NCBI GenBank assembly: GCA_049647265.1
Contig: JBARXJ010000056.1
Coordinates: 124,001-188,000 of the forward strand
Direction: 5' to 3'
DNA from: JAAURB01 sp049647265
GTDB lineage: Bacteria; Cyanobacteriota; Cyanobacteriia; Cyanobacteriales; Microcoleaceae
DNA length: 64,000 bases
The first letter of the stretch is position 1. Every line of letters starts with the position of its first letter. The notes under the pieces were generated by a model. The model saw only the letters and a list, made by a program, of their open reading frames with translations, was not told where the DNA came from and ran no database searches. Below are positions 8,842 through 18,959 of this stretch, piece by piece. The translations under genes and the position numbers were made by a program.

Positions 8842-11406
8842 CTACTGTTTTTGATAACGTAACTGCTTGGCAATTTGTGTGAGATTACGATCTGTTCTGG
8901 CTTCTTCTTGGTAGCGAGGATTAATTGCTATGGCTTTTTCAAGATTTTCTGACGCGAGTTCAGTATTGTCTTGCATCGCATAACAAATTGCTTTATTATA
9001 ATAAGCATCGGCGTGTTGGGGTTGAATTTTTAAGGTTTGATTGAAGCTGTCTAAGGCTTCTTGCGGACGATTTAACTGCATCAAAGTGTAGCCTTTATAA
9101 TTCCAAGCTTTAGCTGAACTTGGATCTATTTCTACAGATTTATCAAAGGATTTTACCGCTTCGTCATACTTTTCAATCACTTGTAACGCCATACCACGGT
9201 TTAACCAAGCCACCGCATCATCTGGCTTCAATTGAACGGCTTGATTGAATGATTCATAAGCGGCTTCATGCTGTTGTAAAATACCCAAAGAAACCCCTCG
9301 ATCTACCCAAGCTTGATGATAGTCGGGTTTTAATTCTAACGCCCTTTCGTAAGAAGCAATAGCATCCTGATGGCGTTTTAATCGTCTTAAAGTCATCCCC
9401 CGGTTTAACCAGGCTTTATGATGTTGGGGTTGCAATTGTACGGCTTTTTCATAAACCACAAACGCTTCCTCATAACGTCCTTCTGAGAAGAGTACATTTC
9501 CCTGGGTGATTACCTCTTCTACATCTAAAAAGAGTTCCGGTTGATTTGATTTAATCTTCTCAATTTGTTCAGTCAGTTGATTAACTTTATCAAGCACTTC
9601 TGAAATGGCTTTTTCCGCAATAAATGTGGGTGAAATTTCAGCTAATTGTTGAATAATCTTATCTTTTTCTGCTTTCGCATCAGCTTGAATTTCTGCAATT
9701 TGTTCGGCTAAGGTTGTTTCAAATTTATCTAATTTTTCAAAGGTGACATTCTTGCGATCGCGCAATGCAGACTTAAATTCCGACAGTTGACTTCCCGCCT
9801 CTTGCTGAGACTCATTGACGACTTGTAATAACTTCTCATACTGACTTTTTACTCCCGTTTGTGCTTCTGTTGCCTGAGTTGTAAACTCCGTTTCAAGCTG
9901 TTTTAAACTGGCTGATTGTTGGTCTTTTTGAGTTTGGAAACTCGATTTAGCTTGAGACACTTCAGCAATATATTCTGCTTCTAACTGCTTCAAAGTCTGA
10001 TATTTCTGTTGAACTCGTTCTTGAATTTTACCCTGCGCTTCTGCTAATTGTGCCGCCAAAGCTTGACCCACTTGTTCTAATTCTTGCAGAGATTTTTCTA
10101 ACTGTTGCTGTGCTTTTTGTTCGGTTAAAGTGCGAATTTCCATTAACTGCGGTGAAAATTCTGCCTCCATTCCTTGCAGATTTTCCAGAATAATATCTCG
10201 TTGCTTTTGAGTTTCTTTTTGCAACTCTGCTAACTGTTTAGCAAACTCAAATTCGGCTTGTTTCCACTTCTTAACAATTTCCCCTTGCTGTCCGGTTAAA
10301 TCCCCTTGAACCGTTGACAGTTTTTGCCGCAATTCTGACCCAATCGTTTCAATATCTTGTAACATTAACTGGCGTTTTTCTTCGGTTTTATTTTGTATCG
10401 CCGCCAATTGCTGTATTACTTCTGCTTCTGAACCTTTCAACGCTTTTAGGGTACTGTCTTTATTTCCTTCTACTTCTGTCTTAACTTGAGAAAACTCTGC
10501 CGTTAACTGTGTACTGGCTTGCTGAAATTCCTTTGAGATTTGATCTTGTTGCTGTTTTGCCGACTTCTGTAACTCAGCCAACTGAGTGGTAAACTGTTCT
10601 GTAAGCTGTTGTTTTGTTTGACGCGCTTCTTTGAGTTGTTGTTCTAACTCATCTAATGCTTGTTCTTTGGATTGAACTAACTCCGTCTTCGTTTTCTCAA
10701 AATCCCCTAAGGTTTTATCTTTTGATTCAATTAACTCAGCTTGTGTGTCTTCAAAATTCCCCAACGTTTTATCTTTTGATTCGACTAACTCAGACTTTAA
10801 CTGACCAAAATTTTCGATAGCTTGCTTTTTCGCCTGAACTAACTCCGATTGTAGCTGTTGAAATTCTGCTATTTTATGTTGTTTTTTCTGAACTAAATCA
10901 GACTGTAGCGCCTCAAATTGATCGCGTTTTATCTCTAAATTTTGCTGAAATTTGTCTGCTTCTTGATTTAATTCTTTGGTTAAATCTTCTGTACCGTTTA
11001 ACACGGCTTCTAGTTTACGATTTCCCGTCGTAATACGATGTTCTAAGTCTCCCAATTCATTCAAATGACTTTCCACAATGCCTGTGACTTCATGAATCAC
11101 AGAACGGCGCAATATCCATAATGTTATAATCGCACCCGTCAATAAAAGCGCCAGCAACCCCAACATCAAGTTAAACAACAACATAGTTCGGCTAAAAATG
11201 CGGTCAGCCTCAGCCGCTTGTATCTCCTGTTCTTGCCGCAGGCGTTCAAGTTCCTGCTGTTGTTCTGAAACGGTTTCTGTGGGGGGATCGGAGGTTTGGG
11301 ATAAAGTGATAGGTTGGATGGTCAGGCTGGCTGCAAACAGCAGTGTCGGCAGGATTAAACCATTTCTGATTAAGTATACAAATACAGCTTGACTCTTCGA
11401 CTTCAT
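8842..11406 (-). CDS. Membrane-anchored coiled-coil / TPR protein
   Basis: An 854-aa protein. An N-terminal hydrophobic stretch (residues about 8-30) looks like a signal peptide. A glutamine-rich segment and a clear membrane helix follow (about 77-100, LMLGLLALLLTGAIITLWIL). Residues about 110-620 form a very long coiled coil, with recurring units such as SELVESKDKTLGNFEDT. Six TPR units close the protein (about 629-845). The layout suggests a membrane-tethered scaffold with a long rod. A good AAGGAG ribosome site lies just before the ATG. No enzymatic domain is present, and the exact role is unknown. Confidence 0.8.
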   Translation of the reverse strand: MKSKSQAVFVYLIRNGLILPTLLFAASLTIQPITLSQTSDPPTETVSEQQQELERLRQEQEIQAAEADRIFSRTMLLFNLMLGLLALLLTGAIITLWILRRSVIHEVTGIVESHLNELGDLEHRITTGNRKLEAVLNGTEDLTKELNQEADKFQQNLEIKRDQFEALQSDLVQKKQHKIAEFQQLQSELVQAKKQAIENFGQLKSELVESKDKTLGNFEDTQAELIESKDKTLGDFEKTKTELVQSKEQALDELEQQLKEARQTKQQLTEQFTTQLAELQKSAKQQQDQISKEFQQASTQLTAEFSQVKTEVEGNKDSTLKALKGSEAEVIQQLAAIQNKTEEKRQLMLQDIETIGSELRQKLSTVQGDLTGQQGEIVKKWKQAEFEFAKQLAELQKETQKQRDIILENLQGMEAEFSPQLMEIRTLTEQKAQQQLEKSLQELEQVGQALAAQLAEAQGKIQERVQQKYQTLKQLEAEYIAEVSQAKSSFQTQKDQQSASLKQLETEFTTQATEAQTGVKSQYEKLLQVVNESQQEAGSQLSEFKSALRDRKNVTFEKLDKFETTLAEQIAEIQADAKAEKDKIIQQLAEISPTFIAEKAISEVLDKVNQLTEQIEKIKSNQPELFLDVEEVITQGNVLFSEGRYEEAFVVYEKAVQLQPQHHKAWLNRGMTLRRLKRHQDAIASYERALELKPDYHQAWVDRGVSLGILQQHEAAYESFNQAVQLKPDDAVAWLNRGMALQVIEKYDEAVKSFDKSVEIDPSSAKAWNYKGYTLMQLNRPQEALDSFNQTLKIQPQHADAYYNKAICYAMQDNTELASENLEKAIAINPRYQEEARTDRNLTQIAKQLRYQKQ

Positions 11407-11597
11407 CGCAACTCCTTCGGTTCGGGGATGATGATTGGAACAATAGACCAGTTTGACGGATGCTTTGAATTTTAGCGCAGTTTGCCAAACCGACTTGCTT
11501 CTAGTGTACAGAAAAATTAGATTATAGCGCTGCGTCAGGGAATGGGGAAAGGGGGAATTGGCAATCTTGCTGTTGGCAATCGGCTAAAAACTCTTGA

Positions 11598-14189
11598 TTA
11601 CTTTCTTTCTAATAACCAATACGTTGTCATTTCTCCCTTGCCTTTTACCTCAGTCGATCCGCGTTTTTCTAATAAATATTGATCTTTAAGTTGTTCATAA
11701 GTGGCTTGAGTCACCTGAATTTTACCCGCTTCTCCGGTTGATTCCATCCGACAGGCTACATTGACTGCATCTCCCCATAAATCATAGATAAATTTTTTAG
11801 TTCCAATCACCCCCGCTACCGCCATTCCTGTATTAATTCCAATCCGAACTTGTAAAGTTTCTCCTCGATCAAATAGAAAATGATCGACTGCCACTTGCAT
11901 TGAAAGTGCCATATCTGCAATCACTTCTGCATGATCTTCTCGAGGAATGGGTAATCCAGCGGCAACCATATAAGCATCCCCAATGGTTTTAATTTTCTCT
12001 AAATCCAAGACTTCAGCAAGTTGATCGAATGTTGAAAAAATATGATTAAGCAGCTTCACAAGTTCCATGGGGTGAAGTCGTTCAGAAAGCGGTGTAAATC
12101 CAACAATATCGGCAAATAAAATAGTGACTTCATCAAATTTTTCGGCAATCACTTCTCCTTTTGTTTGCTTAAGTTGGTCAGCAATTCGTTTCGGTAAAAT
12201 ATTTAATAGTAACCGTTCGGATTTTTCCTGTTCGACTCGTAATGCTTGTTCGGCTAAACGGCGTTGTGTGGTATCAGTGGCAACCGAAAGAATTTCAATC
12301 AAATCACCTTTTTTATCATAAATCGGTTGATTCACCCAAGTCACCCAAACTCGTTTACCATTTTTGCAGATATTTTCATTTTCATAAATAGAATAGTCTT
12401 CGGGATTTTGACAAATTTGTTCCACCAGTTGGCTTAAATCTCTCCCAGATTTTTCAGTCTGAGGAATCAATGTATCACTTAAATTTTTACCGATTAATTC
12501 TGCTTCTGAATACCCAAAAAAGTCTAAGCCATAAGCATTAATAAATTGAATGTATCCTCTAGCGTCCCAACGCACAATCACAGAACTGACATTTTGAATA
12601 ATATGACGATATTTTTCTTCGTTTGTTTTGAGTTCTTCTTCCATCTGTTTACGACGAGTAATATCTTGAGAGACCCAAATTACTGTTTGATCTGATAAGG
12701 GAGAAATACTGGCAGAAAACCAAATATCTTGCTGTTGAATATTCAAGCGATATTCAACTTGAACAGTTTGTTGAGTTTGTAGTGAACGATGTATTTTATT
12801 TAATAATTGATGGGCTTCAGCCTTAGGAAAATGATCGTCAAGCGTTGTACCGATTAATTGTTCAGTAACTTGAGAAAATTGAGATAAATTTGTTGGTGCA
12901 ATTTGTAAACAACGTCCATGTGAATCAAATACCATTACAACTTCTGTCATGGCGGCAAACAGTGCTTTCATTCCGGCTTCAGTTTTCTTCTGTTGTAAAA
13001 CAGTACCCAGTTGTGTTGTCACCGTAGAAATTAATTGAGTAAAACGTTCATTTTCAGCTTGAGCATCTTTGATGAAGAAAACCAGTACTGCTAAAACAGG
13101 AGATTGAATATTTTGCCCTAATAAATAGTGTGAATTTGACAAAGAATAGTTGGAATTATAGCCGGAGATCACTTGGTCTTGAGTGGCAGCAATAATATCA
13201 TTTTCATGAGTTATTTTACTCCCCAAAATAGGAACACCAAACCGAGCGCGAAATCCATAATTTTTAGCGGGATGTTGAACCAGATGAGGATAACTGACTG
13301 GGGGAATTGTTTTACAATCTAAGCTTTGATAAATATCAGGAATCCATTCTGTTTTTTTGGTTTGCCAAACTCGTCCAGCAATGCCTTCTCCCGGTTGAAA
13401 AGTAATCCCTTTAAGCGGTAGGCGAAACTGATGAATTGAGGCAATTTCTTCTGGTTCTTTATCTTGACAATTACAATACCAAATCGGACTACATTCTAGG
13501 ACTGTTTCGTCCACAGACGGTAACCACACCTCACCATAAGTCCAATTTGTGCGCTGACAAAGGGATTTTAATGCAATTTCTATTGCGGTTTCAAAGTCAG
13601 TGGCTGAACTAATCGCTTGACTTAATTTTAATAAAAACTGTAACTCTTCTTCGACCCATTGTAACTTCGTGATTTGTTGATGCAGCTTATGATTGGCTGT
13701 TAATAACTCAGCCGTTCTTTCTGTTACTTTTTTCTCTAATTCAATATTAAGTTGTTTTAAATCTTGATTTTGTTGAGCCAGTGTTAAATCTTGTTGATAC
13801 CGTCGAATGGCTTCTTGAACAGTTAACTGTAAATCCAATTCATCCCAAGGTTTTGTAATATAGCGATATAAGTTAGTTTGTTGAACCGTTTGCTCAAAGT
13901 TTTCCGGACTAATGTTTCCTGTTAGTAATATTTTTAAGGTTTGTGGAAGCTGAGAATTGAGATTGAGTAATAATTCTCGACCGCTCATACCAGGAAGATG
14001 ATAATCAACAATTAAAACAGCAATTTCATATCCCTCTTTTTGCAATTTTGGGATGACATCTTCGGCTTCTTCGGCAGTTTCTGCTGTCACAATTTTTACT
14101 TGCTCTTGCAAACAGTGGCTAAGCTGTCTTGAAAGAACATCTAATACCATGACCTCATCATCGACACATAAAATTGCTAAAGAATTCAT
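11598..14189 (-). CDS. Receiver-GAF-PAS-PAS class III adenylate cyclase
   Basis: An 863-aa signalling protein. Residues 1-125 are a CheY-like receiver (DDE at 10-12, phospho-acceptor Asp62, Lys113). A coiled linker leads to a GAF-like domain (about 185-400) and two PAS domains (about 405-520 and 530-650, the second with a PAC-like end). The catalytic domain is at about 680-863. It has both metal aspartates (Asp694 in FADIVGF, Asp738 in TIGDAYM), adenine-selecting Lys732 and Asp803, and transition-state Asn810 and Arg814, so cAMP synthesis is predicted. Asp803, where bicarbonate-responsive class IIIb enzymes have Thr, points to class IIIa. It is the last gene of a three-gene operon, 3 nt after the lone receiver. 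Confidence 0.9.
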   Translation of the reverse strand: MNSLAILCVDDEVMVLDVLSRQLSHCLQEQVKIVTAETAEEAEDVIPKLQKEGYEIAVLIVDYHLPGMSGRELLLNLNSQLPQTLKILLTGNISPENFEQTVQQTNLYRYITKPWDELDLQLTVQEAIRRYQQDLTLAQQNQDLKQLNIELEKKVTERTAELLTANHKLHQQITKLQWVEEELQFLLKLSQAISSATDFETAIEIALKSLCQRTNWTYGEVWLPSVDETVLECSPIWYCNCQDKEPEEIASIHQFRLPLKGITFQPGEGIAGRVWQTKKTEWIPDIYQSLDCKTIPPVSYPHLVQHPAKNYGFRARFGVPILGSKITHENDIIAATQDQVISGYNSNYSLSNSHYLLGQNIQSPVLAVLVFFIKDAQAENERFTQLISTVTTQLGTVLQQKKTEAGMKALFAAMTEVVMVFDSHGRCLQIAPTNLSQFSQVTEQLIGTTLDDHFPKAEAHQLLNKIHRSLQTQQTVQVEYRLNIQQQDIWFSASISPLSDQTVIWVSQDITRRKQMEEELKTNEEKYRHIIQNVSSVIVRWDARGYIQFINAYGLDFFGYSEAELIGKNLSDTLIPQTEKSGRDLSQLVEQICQNPEDYSIYENENICKNGKRVWVTWVNQPIYDKKGDLIEILSVATDTTQRRLAEQALRVEQEKSERLLLNILPKRIADQLKQTKGEVIAEKFDEVTILFADIVGFTPLSERLHPMELVKLLNHIFSTFDQLAEVLDLEKIKTIGDAYMVAAGLPIPREDHAEVIADMALSMQVAVDHFLFDRGETLQVRIGINTGMAVAGVIGTKKFIYDLWGDAVNVACRMESTGEAGKIQVTQATYEQLKDQYLLEKRGSTEVKGKGEMTTYWLLERK

Positions 14190-14192
14190 AAG

Positions 14193-14582
14193 TCACTGTA
14201 GTGCTGATGAAATAATCCGAACTAATTCTTCTTCACTCCAAGGCTTATACAAACAACAATATAAGTTGGCTTCTTTTTTAGCTCGACAAATTGCTTGTTC
14301 ATCCGCTTGTCCGGTTAACATAATAGTTAAAATATTGGGAAATTTTTGATGAACTTGAATTAAAAAGTCATCCCCTCTCACCCCAGGCATTAACCAATCT
14401 GAGATAATTGTTAAAATTTCGATTCCCTCAGCGTGTAATTCTTCAATAATTTCCCAAGCCTCATCAACACATTCGGCTGTTTCATATAAATATTGATTAC
14501 CAAATCGGCGCTTGAGTTGTTCTTTAAGACTGTCTAATACAATCACTTCATCATCCACACATAAAATTGCTTTACTTGACAT
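14193..14582 (-). CDS. Single-domain response regulator
   Basis: A 129-aa CheY-like receiver with the acidic pair (VDDE), the phospho-acceptor aspartate in ISDWLMPG, the conserved Thr/Ser in MLTGQ and the lysine in YKPW. It has no output domain. An ATG five codons upstream (14597) is possible, but the AAAGGA just before 14582 favours the inner start. It lies between a receiver-kinase and a receiver-cyclase, and its sequence resembles the receiver of the cyclase. A phosphate shuttle or sink between the two is likely (inference from context). Confidence 0.88.
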   Translation of the reverse strand: MSSKAILCVDDEVIVLDSLKEQLKRRFGNQYLYETAECVDEAWEIIEELHAEGIEILTIISDWLMPGVRGDDFLIQVHQKFPNILTIMLTGQADEQAICRAKKEANLYCCLYKPWSEEELVRIISSALQ

Positions 14583-14675
14583 GATTTCCTTTATCATTTA
14601 TAACTCAAAACGGTTTTTCTTCTTGAAACTGCTGGTAATATTGCGGTGCAACCGACTGGGAAAAAATCAACAGTT

Positions 14676-16127
14676 TTAAGATGCAGAACCTTTAGGGGTT
14701 GCCATTGGGAGATATACTTGAAATATTGTTTGTTGGGGTTGACTCCTCACTTTAATTTTACCCTGATGCTTATCGATAATTTTTTGTACAATATCCAAAC
14801 CTAACCCACTGCCTTCACCGACAGGCTTTGTGGTGAAGAAAGGTTCAAATATTTTATCTTGAATGTCTGGCGCAATGCCGCAGCCTGTATCGCCAACTTC
14901 TACAACCACATGATTATCCTGTTGAGAAATTGATAGACTCAGAGTTCCCTGACATCCCATGGCTTGGATGGCGTTATGAATTAAATTCGTCCAAACCTGA
15001 TTCAATTCGTCTGGATATCCCTCAATCACAGGAACAGCTTGATAAGAACGAAGAACGGTAATCCCCTGCTTAAGTTGATTATGATAAAGTTCTAGGATAG
15101 TTTCGATGCCATCAATGAGCTGAAAATATTGTTTTTCTTCACTTTGATCATAACGAGCATAGCGTTTTAATGCAAATATAACTTTTGAGGCGCGTTCGAC
15201 GGCTTGAATAATCGTTTGATTGTTGGTTTGTAATCGACTTAAATTATAAATAACTGACAGTAACCATTCTGTATCAGGATTTTTGAGTATGGGTAAAAAC
15301 GGCTCAATATTATCATAGATATTAATATCAACTAATGTATCGGCAATTTGTCTAGCACCTTGAATTCCTTCTGATTGTAATTGCTGAAATAGATGGCGCT
15401 TAAACTGTCGTTTTTCTCCCGGTGCAACAGGGTCTGGTTTTTCTAACGCTCGTTTTAAAAACGCTAAGAAATTGTTTTGTAGGTCTGTTTGACTAAATTG
15501 TTTTAATAATTGGGGTAAAGCTGAAAAAAACTCATTTAAAGCGATTGTACTATTACTACTAGATGCTTGAATTGCTCCCAAGGGTGTATTGACTTCATGA
15601 GCAATACTGGCAACTAATTGCCCTAAAGCTGCCATTTTCTCTGACTTAATAATATGTTCTTGAGCCGTTTTTAATTCTTCTAAAGCTTGGGATAACTCAT
15701 TGTTTTTAGCTTTTAACCGTTCTTGTAAAAATCGATTTTCTAGATGGGTTTCAACTCGGGCAATCACTTCTTTCGCTTGAAAAGGTTTTGTAATATAGTC
15801 AACGCCCCCCATTGAAAATGCCTTAACCTTATCGAGTACTTCATGCATTGCACTAATAAAAATTATCGGGATTTCTTGAGTTGTTTCATCGGCTTTTAGT
15901 CGCTGACATACTTCATAACCATCCATATCGGGCATCATAATATCCAGGAGAATTAAATCAGGTAATGCTGCATGAATCCCAGCTAATGCAATTCTTCCGC
16001 TGGTTAAAGCCCGTACTTTATATCCTTTTGCAGTTAAAAGATTCACTAATAACCTTAAATTAGCCGGGGTATCATCAATGACTAAAATATCTCCGCGATA
16101 GGTTTTAGACGGCTGAGTTTTATTCAT
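14676..16127 (-). CDS. Receiver-histidine kinase (hybrid, N-terminal receiver)
   Basis: A 483-aa protein with an N-terminal receiver (Asp62 in LLDIMMPDMDG, Lys114 in ITKPF), a coiled-coil linker (about 125-165), a HisKA-type dimerisation region with His177 in SIAHEVNTPLG, and a HATPase_c domain with N-box NLIHNAIQAM, G1 VGDTGCGI and G2 GSGLGL. No membrane segment is present, so it should be cytoplasmic. It is the first gene of the operon with the lone receiver and the cyclase and probably phosphorylates them. The unusually long insertion between the H-box and N-box (about 185-330) is a common feature of such cyanobacterial kinases. Confidence 0.92.
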   Translation of the reverse strand: MNKTQPSKTYRGDILVIDDTPANLRLLVNLLTAKGYKVRALTSGRIALAGIHAALPDLILLDIMMPDMDGYEVCQRLKADETTQEIPIIFISAMHEVLDKVKAFSMGGVDYITKPFQAKEVIARVETHLENRFLQERLKAKNNELSQALEELKTAQEHIIKSEKMAALGQLVASIAHEVNTPLGAIQASSSNSTIALNEFFSALPQLLKQFSQTDLQNNFLAFLKRALEKPDPVAPGEKRQFKRHLFQQLQSEGIQGARQIADTLVDINIYDNIEPFLPILKNPDTEWLLSVIYNLSRLQTNNQTIIQAVERASKVIFALKRYARYDQSEEKQYFQLIDGIETILELYHNQLKQGITVLRSYQAVPVIEGYPDELNQVWTNLIHNAIQAMGCQGTLSLSISQQDNHVVVEVGDTGCGIAPDIQDKIFEPFFTTKPVGEGSGLGLDIVQKIIDKHQGKIKVRSQPQQTIFQVYLPMATPKGSAS

Positions 16128-16265
16128 AAAATTATTTTAAGCTCAATCAGTGACACTATAGATTTAGTGCAGACGTGAAGCTACTAATCTCTCAATAAAT
16201 CATTTAGTGAAAGCGTAGTGATGTGATGATTTACTATGGCTAAACAACTCACAAATCAGGATTCT

Positions 16266-17675
16266 CTAAAGCTTTAATTCTTGCTTCAATTGATGAATTA
16301 CTGTATCTTTATCCACTTGATCGAGGATATCTTTAATCACCGTATCAATGCCGAATTCTCCCCAAGTACAGCCTTGTTCTAGGTAAACTTGAGCCGCTTT
16401 CCCCACCGTATAAGTCCCGTAAGCAGCAATTGAAGCTTGAGTAATAGCAACACCCGCATAAGTTGAAATATCAGTGGCTAACCCTGCCGCACTTTTGCCC
16501 AAACCCAGTAATAAACCACTGCCTAATTCTGCTAATAACATCCCGCCAGAACTGAGTAAAATTTTCTGTAATAACTTTCCGGCTTCGTAACTCGTCATCG
16601 GTAAACCGTATAATCGCGCCAAAGAGCGAATTAATAATAAATCCGCCATTGAAGTTCCTAATATATCTAAAATCGCAATCGGATTAAACGCGACTGCCAA
16701 GGCTTTATATCGGGTAAATTGCCAAATTAAATCATCTGCTTCTACCTGTTGAATTTGTATTGTTTCATGAGCAATGGTTTTCTCAGCAGATCGGGCTTGA
16801 ACTAATGCATTGAGTGCGAGTAGCGATCGCCCTTCTCGGCGCAATGTACTAACAATCACTTGCCGTAATTCTTCAATATTGGGGGTTTGAGGTTCCCACT
16901 GAGCGCTGACTCGACCATCCGGCCATTGGACTCGTACCGGAATCGGGGCAGGTTCAGCCGCTACTTTAACCACTTCTAAGACGGCATCATTGAGACGAGA
17001 AGGGGCTTTCAAAGGGATTTTTGAAGTTTTTGCCTCTAATACCACCTTTCGTAGGTTTTCCACAATTGCCGCTTGCTCAGCTTCGGTATATAAATCAATT
17101 TTATTGAAAACCACAATTAACGGTTTTTGCGCTAAACGTAGTTCACATAAGGCATCATGTTCGGTGCGTGTTAAATCTCCTGAAACCACAAACAGAATTA
17201 AATCCGCTTGCCGCGTCACCTCTCGTGCCATATCTCCCCGCACTTCTCCCCCGACTTCATCTAAACCCGGTGTATCGATCAATTCAACAGGGATGATATT
17301 ATCCAGAGAACTATTATCGATTGTCACATCCCAGCGCACAGAACGGGGCCATTGGGTCACGCCATTCAGGGGGCCTGTTTGTAGTAAACTTTCTCCCAGT
17401 AAGGCATTTAAAACCGCTGACTTGCCTCGACTCACTAAGCCAAAGACGGCAATGCGAATTAAACATTGATCCAGCTTTTTTAAGCTTGAATTTAATATCT
17501 CTAACTGGGTTTGTAATGTGGCTTGGAGTTGTGTTTCTTTACCTTTTCGTCGCCGCATTTGGGAGATGCGAGACAAAGACTGTCGTAAACTGTTACGAGC
17601 CTGTTGAATGTGAGTGTTTTGTGAGTCAGGGGAAACCATAGCGAGTGGGGCTGTTGATGGTGAATGAATCTTCAT
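16266..17675 (-). CDS. GTP-binding protein with C-terminal DUF697 membrane region
   Basis: A 469-aa GTPase. After a basic, coiled N-terminus the G domain shows G1 GLVSRGKSA (residues 79-87), G3 DTPGL (134-138) and G4 NKID (191-194). The C-terminal part (about 290-460) contains hydrophobic, glycine/alanine-rich helices (AGKLLQKILLSSGGMLLAELG) typical of the DUF697/YcjF-like region, which likely contacts the membrane. Related cyanobacterial proteins are annotated as Era/dynamin-like small GTPases of unknown role. It stands alone on the minus strand, separated from its neighbours by more than 100 bp on each side. Confidence 0.85.
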   Translation of the reverse strand: MKIHSPSTAPLAMVSPDSQNTHIQQARNSLRQSLSRISQMRRRKGKETQLQATLQTQLEILNSSLKKLDQCLIRIAVFGLVSRGKSAVLNALLGESLLQTGPLNGVTQWPRSVRWDVTIDNSSLDNIIPVELIDTPGLDEVGGEVRGDMAREVTRQADLILFVVSGDLTRTEHDALCELRLAQKPLIVVFNKIDLYTEAEQAAIVENLRKVVLEAKTSKIPLKAPSRLNDAVLEVVKVAAEPAPIPVRVQWPDGRVSAQWEPQTPNIEELRQVIVSTLRREGRSLLALNALVQARSAEKTIAHETIQIQQVEADDLIWQFTRYKALAVAFNPIAILDILGTSMADLLLIRSLARLYGLPMTSYEAGKLLQKILLSSGGMLLAELGSGLLLGLGKSAAGLATDISTYAGVAITQASIAAYGTYTVGKAAQVYLEQGCTWGEFGIDTVIKDILDQVDKDTVIHQLKQELKL

Positions 17676-17787
17676 GCTGAATGAAGAGAGGGAGACTTAA
17701 GTTATGGGTTGTGAGTCATGAATTGTTCGTGATGCCGAATCAATAACAAGGTGACGAATAACTAATAATGAATCACAAATCTCTCTG

Positions 17788-18708
17788 CTAACTTAATATT
17801 TCTCTCAATGCGGGTTCGAGTTGAGGATATTGATACTGAAAACCCGTTTGTTGGGTTTGTTTCGGTAAGACTTGCTGCCCTTCTAACACCAATTTAGCGG
17901 CATCTCCCAATAAGGCTTCTAAGGCAAATGCAGGAACAGGTAACCAGGAAGGACGATCAAGGACTTTACCTAAAGTTTGGCAGAATTCGTTCATTTTAAC
18001 TGGATTTGGGGCAGTGCCATTTAATACTCCTTCAATTTCTGGATGAGTCAAACTATGAATAATTAAATTGACTAAATCATCTCGATGCACCCAAGAAAAC
18101 CATTGATTTCCATCTCCCAGTGGGCCGCCCGCGAACAGCTTAAAAGGAGTTAGCATTTTTCCTAATGCCCCGCCCATTCCCATCACCAAACCAACCCGAA
18201 TAATCACTAATCTTGTACCGCTGTCTTTGACTTTATTTGCGGCTGTTTCCCATTTTTGACAGACTTCAGCGAGAAAATCATCCCCACTAGGACTGGTTTC
18301 GTCATAAGTTGCGGTTTCATTGGTTCCGTAATACCCAATTGCTGAAGCATTGACGAGTACAGTCGGTTTAGGATCAGATTTTGCGATCGCACTGACTAAA
18401 TTTTCAGTGAGTTTAACCCGACTGTCAATAATTTCTCGTTTACGTTCGCTTGTCCAGCGTTCATCGGCTAAAGCCGCCCCGGCTAAGTTTACAACACCCT
18501 CACAGCCAGCAATTGCCTCTTGCCAAGCACCGGGTTGAGTCGGGGTATAACTAACTATTTCGAGTTGAGGATAAGCGGAGGAGGGGAAAATACGCTGGGC
18601 TTTGTCACGGTTGCGGCTAAATACTAAGATTGAATGTCCCATCTCACTGAGTCGTTCCACCAAACGACTGCCGACAAACCCCGTAGCCCCTGTTATTGCA
18701 ACTTTCAT
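17788..18708 (-). CDS. TIGR01777-family SDR oxidoreductase (YfcH/SDR39U1-like)
   Basis: A 306-aa extended SDR protein. It starts with the dinucleotide-binding motif GATGFVGSRL (residues 7-16), continues with the NLAGAAL and SAIGYYG segments, and ends in a DUF1731-type C-terminus (PSWLPVPAFALEALLGD ... LPKQTQQTGF). The substrate is unknown; plant and cyanobacterial homologues are linked to chloroplast/thylakoid processes or cell division only loosely. The frame is open further upstream to 18762, but the ATG at 18708 places the glycine motif at the usual distance from the start. Confidence 0.88.
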   Translation of the reverse strand: MKVAITGATGFVGSRLVERLSEMGHSILVFSRNRDKAQRIFPSSAYPQLEIVSYTPTQPGAWQEAIAGCEGVVNLAGAALADERWTSERKREIIDSRVKLTENLVSAIAKSDPKPTVLVNASAIGYYGTNETATYDETSPSGDDFLAEVCQKWETAANKVKDSGTRLVIIRVGLVMGMGGALGKMLTPFKLFAGGPLGDGNQWFSWVHRDDLVNLIIHSLTHPEIEGVLNGTAPNPVKMNEFCQTLGKVLDRPSWLPVPAFALEALLGDAAKLVLEGQQVLPKQTQQTGFQYQYPQLEPALREILS

Positions 18709-18959
18709 TAATTTGAGTATAAAGGAAATAATTTCTGATATTTTTGTCATTATACGAGACAATGTTTCTATCTCTAATCTGCCTAGCGTCAGGTTAATAC
18801 TGTCTCCGAGATTGAATGGCTCTAGTGCGTCACGTTTCTCTAAAAGAATCCGACTTTGAGTTTATTACAGAATAATACAACTTAATCAGTTGCCATTTAC
18901 GATACATCTATTTGCTTTAACCCCTGGTAAGCTCAAATCCATTATCAGGGATTTTATCT

